A model generated the notes under the pieces. That model worked only from the letters and a program-made list of their open reading frames with translations, did not search any database and was not told where the DNA came from. From NCBI RefSeq assembly GCF_003207855.1, contig NZ_NKTZ01000007.1:85174-149173 (forward strand): a stretch of 64,000 bases of DNA. The letters are read 5' to 3'. The position numbers and the translations under genes were made by a program. Origin of the DNA: Komagataeibacter rhaeticus. Its GTDB lineage: Bacteria; Pseudomonadota; Alphaproteobacteria; Acetobacterales; Acetobacteraceae. Shown one piece after another: positions 1-9,263 of the stretch (positions are counted from its first letter, which is position 1; every line of letters begins with the position of its first letter).

Positions 1-203
1 CGCCGCACATGCGCGGCACGGCACTGGGCGGTTTCGCCGCCTTTCAGGATCTGGCCTATGGCGCGACCGGCCCGCTGGCGGGGCTGCTGGCGGACCGCTT
101 CGGGTATGACATCGTATTCCTGCTGGGCGGCCTGTGCGCCACCGGGGCCGTCACCATCGTCCTGGCGCTGCTGAACGCCCCCGTGGCGGAGGGTACGCGG
201 TGA
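1..203 (+). CDS. MFS transporter, C-terminal end (cut by window edge)
   Basis: The reading frame is open from the first bases, so the gene starts upstream. The visible 66 or so residues contain hydrophobic stretches separated by a short basic loop (LADRFGYD), which fits the last transmembrane helices of a major facilitator superfamily permease. The stop codon TGA overlaps the GTG start of the next gene (GTGA), so the two are translationally coupled. The transporter probably carries the substrate or product of the two enzymes that follow. The substrate cannot be told from this fragment. Confidence 0.7.
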   Translation, partial: PHMRGTALGGFAAFQDLAYGATGPLAGLLADRFGYDIVFLLGGLCATGAVTIVLALLNAPVAEGTR

Positions 204-1432
204 CGGCAGGCTGCGTGTACGTTCTGGGCACCTGCGACACCAAGCTGCCCGAACTGACCTATATCCGCCAGATCCTGCATGACAGCGGGGTGGACGCACG
301 GATCGTGGATGTCAGCACCCGCGGCCACGCGGGCCATGCCGATATCAGCGCCCGCACGGTGGCCGGTTTCCACCCGCAGGGGGCAGGCCACGTATTTGGT
401 GATGACAGGGGCCGTTCCATCGCCGCCATGGCGGAAGCACTGCGCTGCTACCTGACCACGCGGGAGGATAGGCTGGGCGTGATCGCCATTGGTGGTTCAG
501 GCGGCACGGCGCTGGTGGCCCCGGCGCTGCAGGCGTTGCCGCTGGGGCTACCCAAGCTGGTCGTCTCCACCGTGGCCTCGGGCAATACCGCGCCTTATGT
601 GGGTGGGGCGGATATTGCCATGCTGTATTCCGTAACGGACATGGAGGGGCTGAACCGCCTCTCCCGCATCATCCTGTGCAATGCCGCCCATGCCATGGCG
701 GGCATGGTGCGCACACCCTGCCAGCCTGTGGCCGACCCGCGCCCGGCCATCGGGCTGACCATGTTCGGGGTCACCACGCCATGCGTGAACCATGTGCTCC
801 GGCACCTGTCCGCCCGCTTTGACTGCCTGGTATTCCATGCCACGGGCACGGGAGGCCAGGCCATGGAACGGCTGGCGGACGCGGGCATGATACGCGGCTT
901 TGTCGATACCACCCTGACCGAGTTCTGTGACCGGGTGGCAGGCGGCATATTCCCGTGTGACAGTGACCGGCTTGGTGCCGTGATCCGCACCCGCCTTCCC
1001 TATGTGGGCAGTTGCGGCGGGCTGGACATGGTCAATTTCGGCGCGCGCGCCACGGTGCCCGCGCAGTACCGGAACCGCGTTCTTGTCGAACACAACCCCC
1101 AGATCACCCTCATGCGCACCAACCCAGCGGAATGCCGGGCCATGGGCCACATGATCGGCCATCAACTGAACCGGTGCGAAGGCGAGGTCCGTTTTCTCTA
1201 CCCCGAGGGCGGGTTCTCCCTGCTTGACCAGCCGGGCGCGCCTTTTCATGACCCGGCGGCGGATGAAGCCTTTTACGCGGCCCTGGCCGAAACACTGGAA
1301 CAGACCCCCCGACGCCGCCTGATCCGCCTGCCCCATGCGATCAACGACCCGGCTTTCGCCGCCGCGCTGGCGCATGAATTTTCACGCCTATTCACGGAGA
1401 ATACAGACAATGCCCCGCATCCCACGCAGTGA
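200..1432 (+). CDS. Tm-1-like ATP-binding domain protein (UPF0261 family)
   Basis: About 410 residues. The GTG start at 200 overlaps the stop of the transporter and is preceded by GGAGGG. The N-terminus reads [16 protein letters not shown], the conserved opening of the UPF0261 family, followed by glycine-rich loops ([21 protein letters not shown]). The family is homologous to the N-terminal half of tomato Tm-1, an inhibitor of tobamovirus RNA replication that binds ATP. Its bacterial enzymatic role is not established. The 3' end overlaps the next gene, which encodes the other half of Tm-1, so the two products probably form one complex or act in one pathway. Substrate unknown. Confidence 0.85.
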   Translation: MTAGCVYVLGTCDTKLPELTYIRQILHDSGVDARIVDVSTRGHAGHADISARTVAGFHPQGAGHVFGDDRGRSIAAMAEALRCYLTTREDRLGVIAIGGSGGTALVAPALQALPLGLPKLVVSTVASGNTAPYVGGADIAMLYSVTDMEGLNRLSRIILCNAAHAMAGMVRTPCQPVADPRPAIGLTMFGVTTPCVNHVLRHLSARFDCLVFHATGTGGQAMERLADAGMIRGFVDTTLTEFCDRVAGGIFPCDSDRLGAVIRTRLPYVGSCGGLDMVNFGARATVPAQYRNRVLVEHNPQITLMRTNPAECRAMGHMIGHQLNRCEGEVRFLYPEGGFSLLDQPGAPFHDPAADEAFYAALAETLEQTPRRRLIRLPHAINDPAFAAALAHEFSRLFTENTDNAPHPTQ

Positions 1433-2240
1433 GATCCTTGCCAGGTTCCGCACCCTGATCGCTGAACGCAAACCCATCGTGGGCGGTGGCGCGGGCACCG
1501 GCCTGTCCGCCAAATGCGAGGCGGCGGGCGGCATCGACCTGATCGTGATCTATAATTCCGGTCGCTACCGCATGGCCGGGCGTGGTTCGCTGGCGGGCCT
1601 TCTGGCCTATGGCAACGCCAACCAGATTGTCATGGACATGGCGCGCGAAGTCCTGCCCGTGGTGCCGCATATTCCGGTCATGGCCGGTGTAAACGGTACG
1701 GACCCGTTCGTGGATTTTGACGTGTTTCTGGACGACGTGAAGCGCGTGGGCTTTTCGGGCATCCAGAACTTCCCGACCGTAGGGCTGATTGACGGCACCT
1801 TCCGCAAGAACCTGGAAGAAACCGGCATGAGCTACAGCATGGAAGTGGATGTGGTGGCCCGCGCATGCCGCAAGGACCTGCTGACCACGCCCTACGTGTT
1901 CAACGAAGCCGAGGCGGTGGACATGGCCAAGGCGGGTGCCGATGTGCTGGTGGCGCATATGGGCCTGACCACCGGCGGCGCCATCGGTGCGGAAACCGCG
2001 TTCACGCTGGAGGATTCGATTGCCCGCATCAACCAGATTACCGAAGCCGCGCGTGGCGTGCGCTCCGACATCATCGTGCTGTGCCATGGCGGCCCGATCG
2101 CCATGCCGGCGGATGCGCAGAAAGTGCTCTCGGCCTGCCCGGACTGCCACGGGTTCTATGGGGCGTCCAGCATGGAACGCCTGCCGGTCGAGGTTGCGCT
2201 GACCGAACAGACGCGCAACTTCAAGGCCATGACACGCTGA
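1410..2240 (+). CDS. TIM-barrel protein of the phosphoenolpyruvate hydrolase-like family
   Basis: 276 residues from ATG 1410, chosen because ACGGAGA lies just upstream and the protein then begins [13 protein letters not shown], typical of the family. The start lies inside the end of the preceding gene (23-nt overlap). Features are an N-terminal [12 protein letters not shown] loop, [11 protein letters not shown], and a later [14 protein letters not shown] loop, consistent with a (beta/alpha)8 barrel with a phosphate-binding site. The family is annotated as PEP hydrolase-like or TIM-barrel signal transduction protein and equals the C-terminal half of plant Tm-1. The true reaction is unknown. 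It forms an operon with the transporter and the Tm-1-like gene. Confidence 0.8.
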   Translation: MPRIPRSEILARFRTLIAERKPIVGGGAGTGLSAKCEAAGGIDLIVIYNSGRYRMAGRGSLAGLLAYGNANQIVMDMAREVLPVVPHIPVMAGVNGTDPFVDFDVFLDDVKRVGFSGIQNFPTVGLIDGTFRKNLEETGMSYSMEVDVVARACRKDLLTTPYVFNEAEAVDMAKAGADVLVAHMGLTTGGAIGAETAFTLEDSIARINQITEAARGVRSDIIVLCHGGPIAMPADAQKVLSACPDCHGFYGASSMERLPVEVALTEQTRNFKAMTR

Positions 2241-2276
2241 ACATCAAGCCTGTCGGACAGAGAACGTTTCCGGGAA

Positions 2277-2338
2277 CCGCCTTTTTTCAAAAAGGCGGCG
2301 TCCTCTGAAGCTTTTTGAAAAAGCTTCACCAAAAACCT
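2277..2338. repeat. Double-hairpin dispersed repeat, copy A (bidirectional terminator)
   Basis: Two adjacent hairpins. The first (2277-2298) pairs CCGCC plus a T run with an A run plus GGCGG. The second (2307-2327) pairs GAAGCTTTTT with AAAAAGCTTC. CACCAAAAACC follows. It lies between the convergent ends of the TIM-barrel gene and dps, and the T and A runs on both sides of the stems suit termination in either direction. Related copies occur at every other convergent junction in this window. Confidence 0.8.
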
Positions 2339-2357
2339 TTATTTCCTATTTAATTCT

Positions 2358-2903
2358 TTAACTATTGTGCCCAAAGGCCGGGCGGGTAGCCTCAAACAGG
2401 AACCATGTCCGGCGTTCGGTCTCGTCAATCCAGGTTTCCAGCAGGCTGGCGGTGGCGACATCGTTGCCTTCGTCGCACACCGCATGCACCGCGCGCAGGC
2501 GGGCGGTCAGGGCCAGGTTGTCCTCACGCAGTTCGGCCAGCATGTCCTCGGGCGTGACGTATTCCGCATCATTATCGGCCACCCTGGTCAGGCGGCTGAT
2601 TTCACCCACCGAATGGAGCGTATTGCCCCCGATCTTGCGCGCGCGTTCAGCCAGCGGGTCGGTCATGGCGAAGATCTGCTCGCCCTGCTCATCCAGCAGC
2701 AGGTGGTAATCACGGAAATGCCGGCCACTCATGTGCCAGTGGAAATTCTTGGTCTTGATGTAAAGCGCGAACACATCCGCCAGGACCGATTTCAGCCCGC
2801 CGGCTATTTCCCGCACCGCTTCGTGCTTCAGGTCCGTGGGCGTACCCAGATAGGTCCGGACATGGGCCTTGCCCGCTTCTGCCGCCGCCTTGGTTGTCAT
2901 CAT
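2358..2903 (-). CDS. dps: Dps-family DNA-protecting ferritin
   Basis: About 181 residues from ATG 2903. A GTG three codons upstream and a second ATG at 2900 are also possible; GGAG sits best for 2900. Dps oxidises and stores iron as a dodecamer and protects DNA in stationary phase or oxidative stress. Counted from the GTG, all five ferroxidase ligands of the family are in place with the spacing of E. coli Dps: His58 (FHWHM), His70, Asp74, Asp85 and Glu89. Length is normal for the family. The gene stands alone and is divergent from an unknown gene. A perfect 8-7-8 inverted repeat about 170 bases upstream may be an operator. Confidence 0.95.
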   Translation of the reverse strand: MMTTKAAAEAGKAHVRTYLGTPTDLKHEAVREIAGGLKSVLADVFALYIKTKNFHWHMSGRHFRDYHLLLDEQGEQIFAMTDPLAERARKIGGNTLHSVGEISRLTRVADNDAEYVTPEDMLAELREDNLALTARLRAVHAVCDEGNDVATASLLETWIDETERRTWFLFEATRPAFGHNS

Positions 2904-3073
2904 TGTCTCCACTGCTTGTGTTCCATCGGGGAAACAGGCGTGCCGACGTCACGATGTTTTTTCTGTCCGTGCGGCGGCCTGCATGCGCACCCATAACGCC
3001 CATCTGGCGGCAAGTTGCATGCATGGCGGCCCTGCGGTGGAGAAAGGGCGGAAAGACCATTTTTCAGTTGCAA

Positions 3074-3096
3074 TTGATATTCGTTTGCAATATCAA
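3074..3096. promoter_or_regulatory. Inverted repeat TTGATATT-N7-AATATCAA, candidate operator between dps and the unknown gene
   Basis: A perfect 8-bp inverted repeat with a 7-base spacer (CGTTTGC) lies in the AT-rich middle of the 310-bp gap between divergent dps and the gene at 3223. Its length and AT-rich palindrome recall iron- or peroxide-responsive operators of the Fur superfamily, which would suit dps, but the match to any one consensus is not exact. The rest of the gap shows no gene; the usual promoter elements could not be placed with certainty. Confidence 0.4.
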
Positions 3097-3222
3097 AAAA
3101 ACACTCACGGCTTTCTCAGACAGTTTTCCCAACCGTCGATTTCCCAGCACCCGGCCGTGAAAACTCATGCGGCATCACCACACGCAGGGTGATGCCGCAC
3201 TTCTTCCTTTCATGCAGGGATC

Positions 3223-4209
3223 ATGTCCATCATGAGTGAAACCACAGGATGCACGGCCGACTGGCACCTTGAACACTCCGGCCCCGCCCGGTTCCTCCGC
3301 TATCTTGATCCCTGCCGTCCCTTTGCCCGGCAGATCAACATGCTGGCCGGGCGCTTCCGTGATGTACAGGCCCTGTGCAGCGCGGGTACGCACCCGCCGG
3401 AACTGACCCGGCTGCGCAATGCACTGGCGTTCCACCTGGTCAAGATGTCACGCTGGTGGCGGTTTGACTTCTGTCCCCGTGGCGTGACCGGGGTACGCAA
3501 CCCGCTTTTCCTGACCTATGTGAAGGCCCATGCCGAACGGGTGGTGGAAGATGAAGCCCTGTTCGACCTGTTTACCATGCAGCGCCACATGCATGCGGGC
3601 GATGGCGGGCATATCCTTGTATTGGGGCGTGACGGGGCGACAACGCCCGCCCTGTCCATTCTGTATGGCGTGGACGGGCAGCGGAATTTCCGCTTTGCCA
3701 CCGGCTCCCACGGGGTTGAGCCGTTATGGAACGGGCAGGCCTACCCGGATTTCGCATCCGCATGGCTGGCGGCACAGGCCGTGCATGCCCTGATCCGCGA
3801 TGACAGTACCGGCCTGCATGAATACGAGACCGCCAACCGCGAGCATCTGTGGGCACGGGCGTGGCACCAGCAGCATTTCCACCGCAGTGGCCAGCTTCCC
3901 CTTATCCGGCTTTACGCACAGGCCCATACCCAGTTGCAGAACTGCCAGTCCGCTTTCGGCAAGGCCGAGATGAAGACGGTCGTGGACCGGCTCGCCTTTG
4001 AAATCACGCGCGCGGCCTACCACCGCCACATGACCGTGGCGGACATGATAGAGGAAAGCGACATGCTGGCCATCAACCTGCGCTCGGCCAACATGATCAA
4101 GCAGCGCGCCCGGGCCTATGTCGCCACCTGCATGGACCCCGTGACCCGGCCGGAACTGGATATCCTGCTGGACCGCGTGGTGTCTTACATCCCGCGCCGC
4201 TGCCCCTGA
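3223..4209 (+). CDS. Hypothetical protein, 328 residues
   Basis: I do not recognise the family. The protein has no signal peptide and no clear membrane segment; it is rich in His, Trp and Arg and looks mostly helical and cytoplasmic. Noticeable parts are a WWRFDFCPRGVTGVRNPLF stretch near residue 80 and a C-terminal helical region with MIEESDMLAINLRSANMI. AGGGA stands directly before the ATG; a second ATG follows three codons later. Coding is supported by length, start signal and a good terminator immediately downstream (4227-4268). It shares an upstream region with dps, so joint stress regulation is possible but unproven. Confidence 0.7.
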   Translation: MSIMSETTGCTADWHLEHSGPARFLRYLDPCRPFARQINMLAGRFRDVQALCSAGTHPPELTRLRNALAFHLVKMSRWWRFDFCPRGVTGVRNPLFLTYVKAHAERVVEDEALFDLFTMQRHMHAGDGGHILVLGRDGATTPALSILYGVDGQRNFRFATGSHGVEPLWNGQAYPDFASAWLAAQAVHALIRDDSTGLHEYETANREHLWARAWHQQHFHRSGQLPLIRLYAQAHTQLQNCQSAFGKAEMKTVVDRLAFEITRAAYHRHMTVADMIEESDMLAINLRSANMIKQRARAYVATCMDPVTRPELDILLDRVVSYIPRRCP

Positions 4210-4226
4210 GTGCCGGCATCGGAAAG

Positions 4227-4268
4227 TTTTTGGGCGTCGCCTTTTTGAAAGAAGACGACGCCCAAAAA
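4227..4268 (+). terminator. Strong terminator hairpin, repeat family copy B
   Basis: A 13-bp perfect stem pairs TTTTTGGGCGTCG (4227-4239) with CGACGCCCAAAAA (4256-4268). It sits 17 bases after the hypothetical gene and faces the end of the SDR gene, so it can terminate both. The outer TTTTTGGG arm and the inner CGCC-T-run match the dispersed repeat family described at the other convergent junctions, although the second hairpin is missing here. Confidence 0.8.
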
Positions 4269-4313
4269 AATTTTACTTCTTATCTTCAGGAATACAGTGC
4301 AGAACAACCGCCT

Positions 4314-5084
4314 TTATTGTGCGGTATAGCCACCATCAATAACCAGTTCGCTTCCGGTCATGAATTTGGATTCATCGGATGCAAGGAACAGGATTCCGTA
4401 GGCAATGTCATCCGCCTCCCCCAGATGGCCAAGCGGATGCAGGTCGATCAGCTTCTGGCGGGCGGCTTCCTGGTCCGGTGTCCCGGACGTAAGCCCCTGC
4501 ACCATGGGGGTCCAGATATAGCCGGGGTGGACGGAATTGACCCGGATCTTGTAGCCAGAGCGCGCGCAGTGCAGGGCAGCGGACTTGGTGAACAGCCGTA
4601 CGCCCCCCTTGCTGGCGTTATAGGCGGCCAGCGTGGGATCGCCCACCAGCCCCTCGATGGACGAAAGATTGATGATCGACCCGCTACCCTGCGGCTTCAT
4701 GGCCTCCACCGCGTAACGGGTGCCCAGGAATACGCCATCAAGGTTGACCGCCTGAACCCGCCGCCAGTCCGCAAGGGAAGTGCTCTCGACCGTGCCGGTA
4801 TAGGCAATACCGGCATTGTTGACCGCAATGTCCAGCCGGCCGAAGCGGGCCTTGATCGCGGCCATGGCCTTGCTCCAGTCCTCCTCCACCGTCACGTTGA
4901 GGGGCACGAACAGGGCTTCTCCGCCCGCTGCCTCGATCTCGGCCACCACGGCGTGACCTTCCTGCGCCTTCATGTCGGCCACGACCACCCTGGCCCCTTC
5001 ACGCGCCAGCAGCAGGGCCGTTGCCTTGCCAATGCCCAGCGCAGCCCCCGTAACCAGCGCCACCTTTGCCGATACCCGTCCCAT
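4314..5084 (-). CDS. Short-chain dehydrogenase/reductase (SDR)
   Basis: 256 residues from ATG 5084, preferred over an ATG ten codons upstream because GGGAGAG lies 8 bases before it and the protein then starts MGRVSAKVALVTGAA. It is a classical SDR: TGAALGIG cofactor loop, NNAG, the catalytic SSIEG serine and the YNASK tyrosine/lysine pair, plus a C-terminal GSELVIDGGYTAQ. An aspartate (VVADM) after the second strand suggests NAD rather than NADP. The family oxidises or reduces alcohols, sugars or steroids, so the substrate is open. It lies 144 bases downstream of rfbA on the same strand but is probably not part of polysaccharide synthesis. Confidence 0.9.
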   Translation of the reverse strand: MGRVSAKVALVTGAALGIGKATALLLAREGARVVVADMKAQEGHAVVAEIEAAGGEALFVPLNVTVEEDWSKAMAAIKARFGRLDIAVNNAGIAYTGTVESTSLADWRRVQAVNLDGVFLGTRYAVEAMKPQGSGSIINLSSIEGLVGDPTLAAYNASKGGVRLFTKSAALHCARSGYKIRVNSVHPGYIWTPMVQGLTSGTPDQEAARQKLIDLHPLGHLGEADDIAYGILFLASDESKFMTGSELVIDGGYTAQ

Positions 5085-5228
5085 GATTCTCTCCCCGGTT
5101 TCAGGTCCTGTCAAAACAATGGGCGGAGCCTGCCCCCTTTATGCGAAGGACACACTGATCCAGCCCCGACAACACCACTTTATGATATGCATGCCCCTGT
5201 ATCCGGGTGGCCGGAACGGGACGGATGT

Positions 5229-6128
5229 TCAGAATTCCCCCGTGGCGATTTCCATAAGGATACGCCCGAGTTCGGTCTTGATCATGCGCCGGGCATACGC
5301 CTCCAGCTGGGTGGCATCGATAAAGCCCATGCGGAACGCCACTTCATGCGGGGACCCCACCAGCAGCCCCTGCCGGGACTGGATGGTATGCACGAACTGA
5401 CCGGCTTCCATCAGGCTGTCGGGCATGCCGGCATCAAGCCATGCACAGCCGCGCCCCAGACGCTGCACATGCAGCGCCCCCTTCTGCAGGTAAATCCGGT
5501 TGAGGTCGGTAATCTCCAGCTCGCCCCGGGCGGATGGCCTGAGACCGCGCGCGTATTCACGCACGTTGCCATCATAGAAATACAGACCGGTCACGGCCCA
5601 GTTGGATTCCGGGTCGGTAGGTTTTTCAACAATATCGTGCGCATGGCCATCCTCGCCAAAACTGACCACGCCATACCGTTCGGGATCACGCACCTGATAC
5701 GCAAAGACCGTGGCCCCCACCGGCCGCGTGGCGGCAGCACGCATCTGCTTGCCCAGATGGTCGGCAAAGATCAGGTTGTCACCCAGCACCAGCCCGCAGG
5801 GCGCGTCATCCAGCCAGTCATCGGCTATGACAAAGGCCTGGGCAATGCCATCGGGTGACGGCTGTTCACGATAGGTGAAGGTAACACCCATATCCGACCC
5901 GTCCCCCAGCAACCGCTGGAACTGCGGCAGGTCGGCCGGGGTGGAAATGATCATGATATCGCGTATGCCCGCCAGCATGAGGGTGGAAAGCGGGTAGAAG
6001 ATCATCGGCTTGTCATAAACCGGCAGCAGCTGCTTGCTGACCGCGAGCGTCATCGGGTGCAGGCGGGTGCCCGACCCGCCCGCCAGCAGGATACCCTTGG
6101 TCGGCTTCTGCTGTATCTGTTCGTTCAT
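5229..6128 (-). CDS. rfbA: Glucose-1-phosphate thymidylyltransferase
   Basis: 299 residues from ATG 6128. It makes dTDP-glucose from glucose 1-phosphate and dTTP, the first step to dTDP-L-rhamnose. The nucleotide-binding motif [14 protein letters not shown] opens the protein, followed by [13 protein letters not shown] and VLGDNLIF, all diagnostic of RmlA. The start overlaps the stop of rfbB (ATGA), so the two are coupled. The remaining pathway genes rfbC and rfbD are about 24 kb away at the other end of the same locus, which brackets the exopolysaccharide region. The rhamnose is expected on the side chain of acetan. Confidence 0.96.
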   Translation of the reverse strand: MNEQIQQKPTKGILLAGGSGTRLHPMTLAVSKQLLPVYDKPMIFYPLSTLMLAGIRDIMIISTPADLPQFQRLLGDGSDMGVTFTYREQPSPDGIAQAFVIADDWLDDAPCGLVLGDNLIFADHLGKQMRAAATRPVGATVFAYQVRDPERYGVVSFGEDGHAHDIVEKPTDPESNWAVTGLYFYDGNVREYARGLRPSARGELEITDLNRIYLQKGALHVQRLGRGCAWLDAGMPDSLMEAGQFVHTIQSRQGLLVGSPHEVAFRMGFIDATQLEAYARRMIKTELGRILMEIATGEF

Positions 6129-7201
6129 GCTGCTGTTCCCATTGTCTTTCCTGCCTGCCCCAGGCGCTGGCCCGCATAGCGGGCGGCCCGGATGGCTTCC
6201 CACCATTCCCGGTTATTAAGATACCACTGTACCGTACGGCGGATGCCGTGTTCAAAATCATGCCGCGCGCGCCAGCCCAGCGCGCGTTCGGCATGGGAGG
6301 GATCGATCTCGTAGCGGAAGTCATGCCCCGGCCGGTCGGCCACATGCCGGATCAGACGCGCATGCGGGCCGGACGGGTCCGGGCGCAGTTCATCCAGAAT
6401 GGCGCAGATCGCTTCGACCACCTGCATGTTGGTGCGTGGCTGGCGGGCCCCTATGGCGTAGGTCTCGCCCGGCTGGCCATGTTCCACCGCGCGCACCAGT
6501 GCCTCGGCATGATCTTCCACGAACAGCCAGTCCCGCACGTTCTGCCCCGCGCCATAGACCGGCAGTTCCTGCCCTTCGATCGCATTGATGGTGACAAGGG
6601 GGATCAGCTTTTCGGGGAAGTGCCAGGGGCCATAATTATTCGTGGTATTGGTAACAAACGTGGGCAGCCCATAGGTATGGTACCAGGCCCGCACCAGATG
6701 ATCCGATGATGCCTTGCTGGCCGAATAGGGGCTGCGCGGGTCATAGGCGGTCTGTTCGGTAAAGGGCGGATCACCGGGCCGTAGCGCGCCAAAGACTTCA
6801 TCGGTGGAAATGTGATGGAAGCGGAAGGCCCCGCGCCGCGCCGCATCCAGCCCCGACCACCAGCGCCGCGCGGCTTCAAGCAATGTATAGGTGCCAACAA
6901 TATTCGTACTGACAAAGGTGCCGGGACCATCAATGGAACGGTCAACATGACTTTCAGCCGCCAGATGCATCACGGCATCGGGCTGGAATTCGGCAAAGAC
7001 CCGATCCATGGCCGCCGCATCGATGATATTGGCGACTTCCAGCCGGTAGCGCCCGCTCTCGGCAGCCGCCTGCGTGGCCTGCGTGCTGGCGGCATAGGTC
7101 AGGGCATCCACATTGAGGACGTCATGCGCGGTCTGGCCGATCAGATGCCGCACGACTGCGGAGCCGATAAATCCGCAGCCTCCCGTTATGAGTATACGCA
7201 T
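6125..7201 (-). CDS. rfbB: dTDP-glucose 4,6-dehydratase
   Basis: 358 residues from ATG 7201, where the protein begins [16 protein letters not shown]. An extended SDR: NAD loop [27 protein letters not shown] and the catalytic YSASK, all standard for RmlB. It converts dTDP-glucose to dTDP-4-keto-6-deoxyglucose. Its last bases overlap the rfbA start. The 229 bases upstream (7202-7430) hold no gene and may carry the promoter of the rfbBA pair; I see no clear elements there. Confidence 0.96.
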   Translation of the reverse strand: MRILITGGCGFIGSAVVRHLIGQTAHDVLNVDALTYAASTQATQAAAESGRYRLEVANIIDAAAMDRVFAEFQPDAVMHLAAESHVDRSIDGPGTFVSTNIVGTYTLLEAARRWWSGLDAARRGAFRFHHISTDEVFGALRPGDPPFTEQTAYDPRSPYSASKASSDHLVRAWYHTYGLPTFVTNTTNNYGPWHFPEKLIPLVTINAIEGQELPVYGAGQNVRDWLFVEDHAEALVRAVEHGQPGETYAIGARQPRTNMQVVEAICAILDELRPDPSGPHARLIRHVADRPGHDFRYEIDPSHAERALGWRARHDFEHGIRRTVQWYLNNREWWEAIRAARYAGQRLGQAGKTMGTAA

Positions 7202-7430
7202 TCCTTGCTTCCTTCCTCCCTTGGGACGCCGCACATTATCCTGCCCTGCCGGACCGGAAAAGCCGGGCCGGCCCATCCGTCAGGCCCGCGCGGGAAAAGG
7301 GCAGGCCCACCCGCGCGTTGATATGAATCGTGACACTGTAATGTGCGGTGTGTGTCAGAAATGTGGGCACCATGCCCCTGTCTGTCAAAAAGGGAAAAGC
7401 GTGCCATGGCATGATCGTCTGAACGGGCAT

Positions 7431-8582
7431 TCATGCAGTCCGCTGCGCCCCGGTCAGGGCATCATGTGCCTCAACCCGCTGCATGACCCGCCGCCCCAGG
7501 CGCTGCGATGGCCGTTCAACCAGATGGTAACACGACACCCCCACCAGCAGGCATACGGCGAATATGGCAATCGTTGCCATCATACCCCCGACAGTCCCCA
7601 GGCCGCGCAGCCAGTTCCCCATGGCCCAGGACAGGATGCCGATGATCAGGTAATGCGTCAGGTAGAACGAAAACGATATGCGGCCCAGCCACATGACCAG
7701 CCCCGAGCACAGGAACGCATTGATCGCCCCGCGCTGATAGGCCAGACCAAAGACAAGGGCCGCAAAACCAAATACATCACAGACCGGCAGCACCGGAAAG
7801 AACAGTGTAGCGGCAATAAACGCCACCGCCCCGACCGTAATGGCCGCCCCGTACCGGGCGGTACCTTCGGGGGCGAGATGATAGGCGCGGTACAGCATGA
7901 TCCCGGCGGCAAAGCAGAAGAACATGCGGATGGCGCCAAACGTGCCGGTCGGATTGTTATTGGCATGATGGCAGGCAAACAGGATGGCAACCAGCGTGAC
8001 CAGGCTTGCCACGCACAATGCCAGCGCGCTGCGCATGCTGGCCACGCGCATGGCCATCATGGCCAGTAGCGGGAACAGGATATAGCCCAGCACTTCCGCG
8101 CTCAGCGTCCATGATACGATGTTCCACTCCCCCAATTTCAGTACCGTCCAGCTCTGCACAAGCAGCAGGGTCTGGATGAAACCGGGAACCGAAAGGTTAT
8201 GCGCGCGGTAGGCAAAGGCGGGATCGGTATAATGGCGCTGCATGGCAACATAACCGGGTGCAAACAATACAAGCGGCACCAGCGCAAGCAGGACAAAAGT
8301 ATTGAGCGGATAGACGCGAAAGAAACGGACAATGAAAAAATCACGGATGACAGGCCAGCGCAACTGTACGAACTGCCCCTCATGCACATGCATGAGGATA
8401 AAGCCCGACAGCACGAAAAACAGGTCAACCCCACGAAAGCCATTGAACAGGAACAGCGAGTTCATCAGCCATGGCTGATGCAGCATGTCGGCAGCAAGAC
8501 CATAGAAATGGGTCATGAAAACCCACAGCGCCGCAACACCGCGCACACCGGTCAGGCTGGGGATGGAACGGGCCCTGGGCAT
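7431..8582 (-). CDS. Acyltransferase family 3 membrane protein (polysaccharide O-acetyltransferase)
   Basis: 383 residues, about ten hydrophobic helices. Family 3 acyltransferase hallmarks: SLTGVRGVAALWVFMTH near the start (Arg and His of the active site), FRGVDLFFVLSGF and RFFRVYPL. These integral inner-membrane enzymes move acetyl groups to sugars of surface polysaccharides. The gene follows the OPX gene of the export machinery by 30 bases on the same strand, so it is likely the last gene of the aceA-to-OPX transcription unit. Acetan carries O-acetyl groups; this and the second acyltransferase at 26317 are natural candidates. Which sugar is acetylated is not visible. Confidence 0.88.
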   Translation of the reverse strand: MPRARSIPSLTGVRGVAALWVFMTHFYGLAADMLHQPWLMNSLFLFNGFRGVDLFFVLSGFILMHVHEGQFVQLRWPVIRDFFIVRFFRVYPLNTFVLLALVPLVLFAPGYVAMQRHYTDPAFAYRAHNLSVPGFIQTLLLVQSWTVLKLGEWNIVSWTLSAEVLGYILFPLLAMMAMRVASMRSALALCVASLVTLVAILFACHHANNNPTGTFGAIRMFFCFAAGIMLYRAYHLAPEGTARYGAAITVGAVAFIAATLFFPVLPVCDVFGFAALVFGLAYQRGAINAFLCSGLVMWLGRISFSFYLTHYLIIGILSWAMGNWLRGLGTVGGMMATIAIFAVCLLVGVSCYHLVERPSQRLGRRVMQRVEAHDALTGAQRTA

Positions 8583-8612
8583 GTTATCCCCTTATGCATA
8601 TGGGTTCGGGTT

Positions 8613-9203
8613 CTAGAAAAATCTTTCGTCAATCGTTACGACATCGCCGGGCAGCAGTTCGGTCGCGCGTGTAATGCGGCCTTCATGCGGCGCGGTATTC
8701 AGGTCCTCGTGGCGCACATCGGTCGCATGGCCGGTTATGGCGCGGTAGGTAAACCCGCCCGCCAGGGCTACCGCCGTCAGCATGGTCATGCCCGGCTGGT
8801 AGGGATACTGCCCGGGATGGTTGACTTCCCCCAGGATGTAGATGGGACGGTACTGCGCCACCTCCACCGAAACGCTGGGCTGGAACAGGATGCCCCTGCT
8901 TTCCAGGCTGGAGGAGATGCGCCGCGCCAGGTCCCGTGGCGCGGCCCCTGCCGCGGGCACCACGCCCAGCAGCGGGAAGTCGATGTTGCCGTTGTCACTT
9001 ACAGTAAAGGTATTGCTCAACTGCGGATCGTTATAAGTAATGACACGCACCTGGTCGCCGGGGCCAAGATGGTAGGCGCGTGCATCAACCGATGCAAAGG
9101 ACTGTTCCCGTGCCGATGCACATGACCCCAGTGCCAGCAGGGCTGTAGCGGCGATTGCCTGCGTCATTCCAGGCCGACACGTATTCCGTATCATTGCAAA
9201 CAT
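8613..9203 (-). CDS. Short OPX polysaccharide export lipoprotein (GumB/Wza family)
   Basis: About 196 residues from ATG 9203 (GGGAGT six bases upstream; a TTG four codons earlier is less likely). The signal peptide ends in ALGSC, a lipobox, so it is a periplasm-facing lipoprotein. YHLGPGDQVRVITY and DFPLLGVVPAAG mark the poly-export domain, and PIYILGEVNHPGQYPYQPGMT one SLBB repeat. It is close in size to Xanthomonas GumB and much shorter than E. coli Wza, lacking the C-terminal helix that forms the outer-membrane pore. Another protein must span the outer membrane; the adjacent barrel gene is the obvious partner. Confidence 0.9.
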   Translation of the reverse strand: MFAMIRNTCRPGMTQAIAATALLALGSCASAREQSFASVDARAYHLGPGDQVRVITYNDPQLSNTFTVSDNGNIDFPLLGVVPAAGAAPRDLARRISSSLESRGILFQPSVSVEVAQYRPIYILGEVNHPGQYPYQPGMTMLTAVALAGGFTYRAITGHATDVRHEDLNTAPHEGRITRATELLPGDVVTIDERFF

Positions 9204-9263
9204 GGCCACTCCCAAATCATTGAATGCGACTTCTCCCGTTCCGGTGCCCCGCCGGGGCTCTCC

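Noticed and set aside
4230..5858. A 542-codon plus-strand open frame
   Set aside because: It lies opposite the SDR gene and rfbA, both with clear motifs, and its own translation is rich in Gln, His and Pro without domains. It is an antisense shadow in GC-rich DNA.
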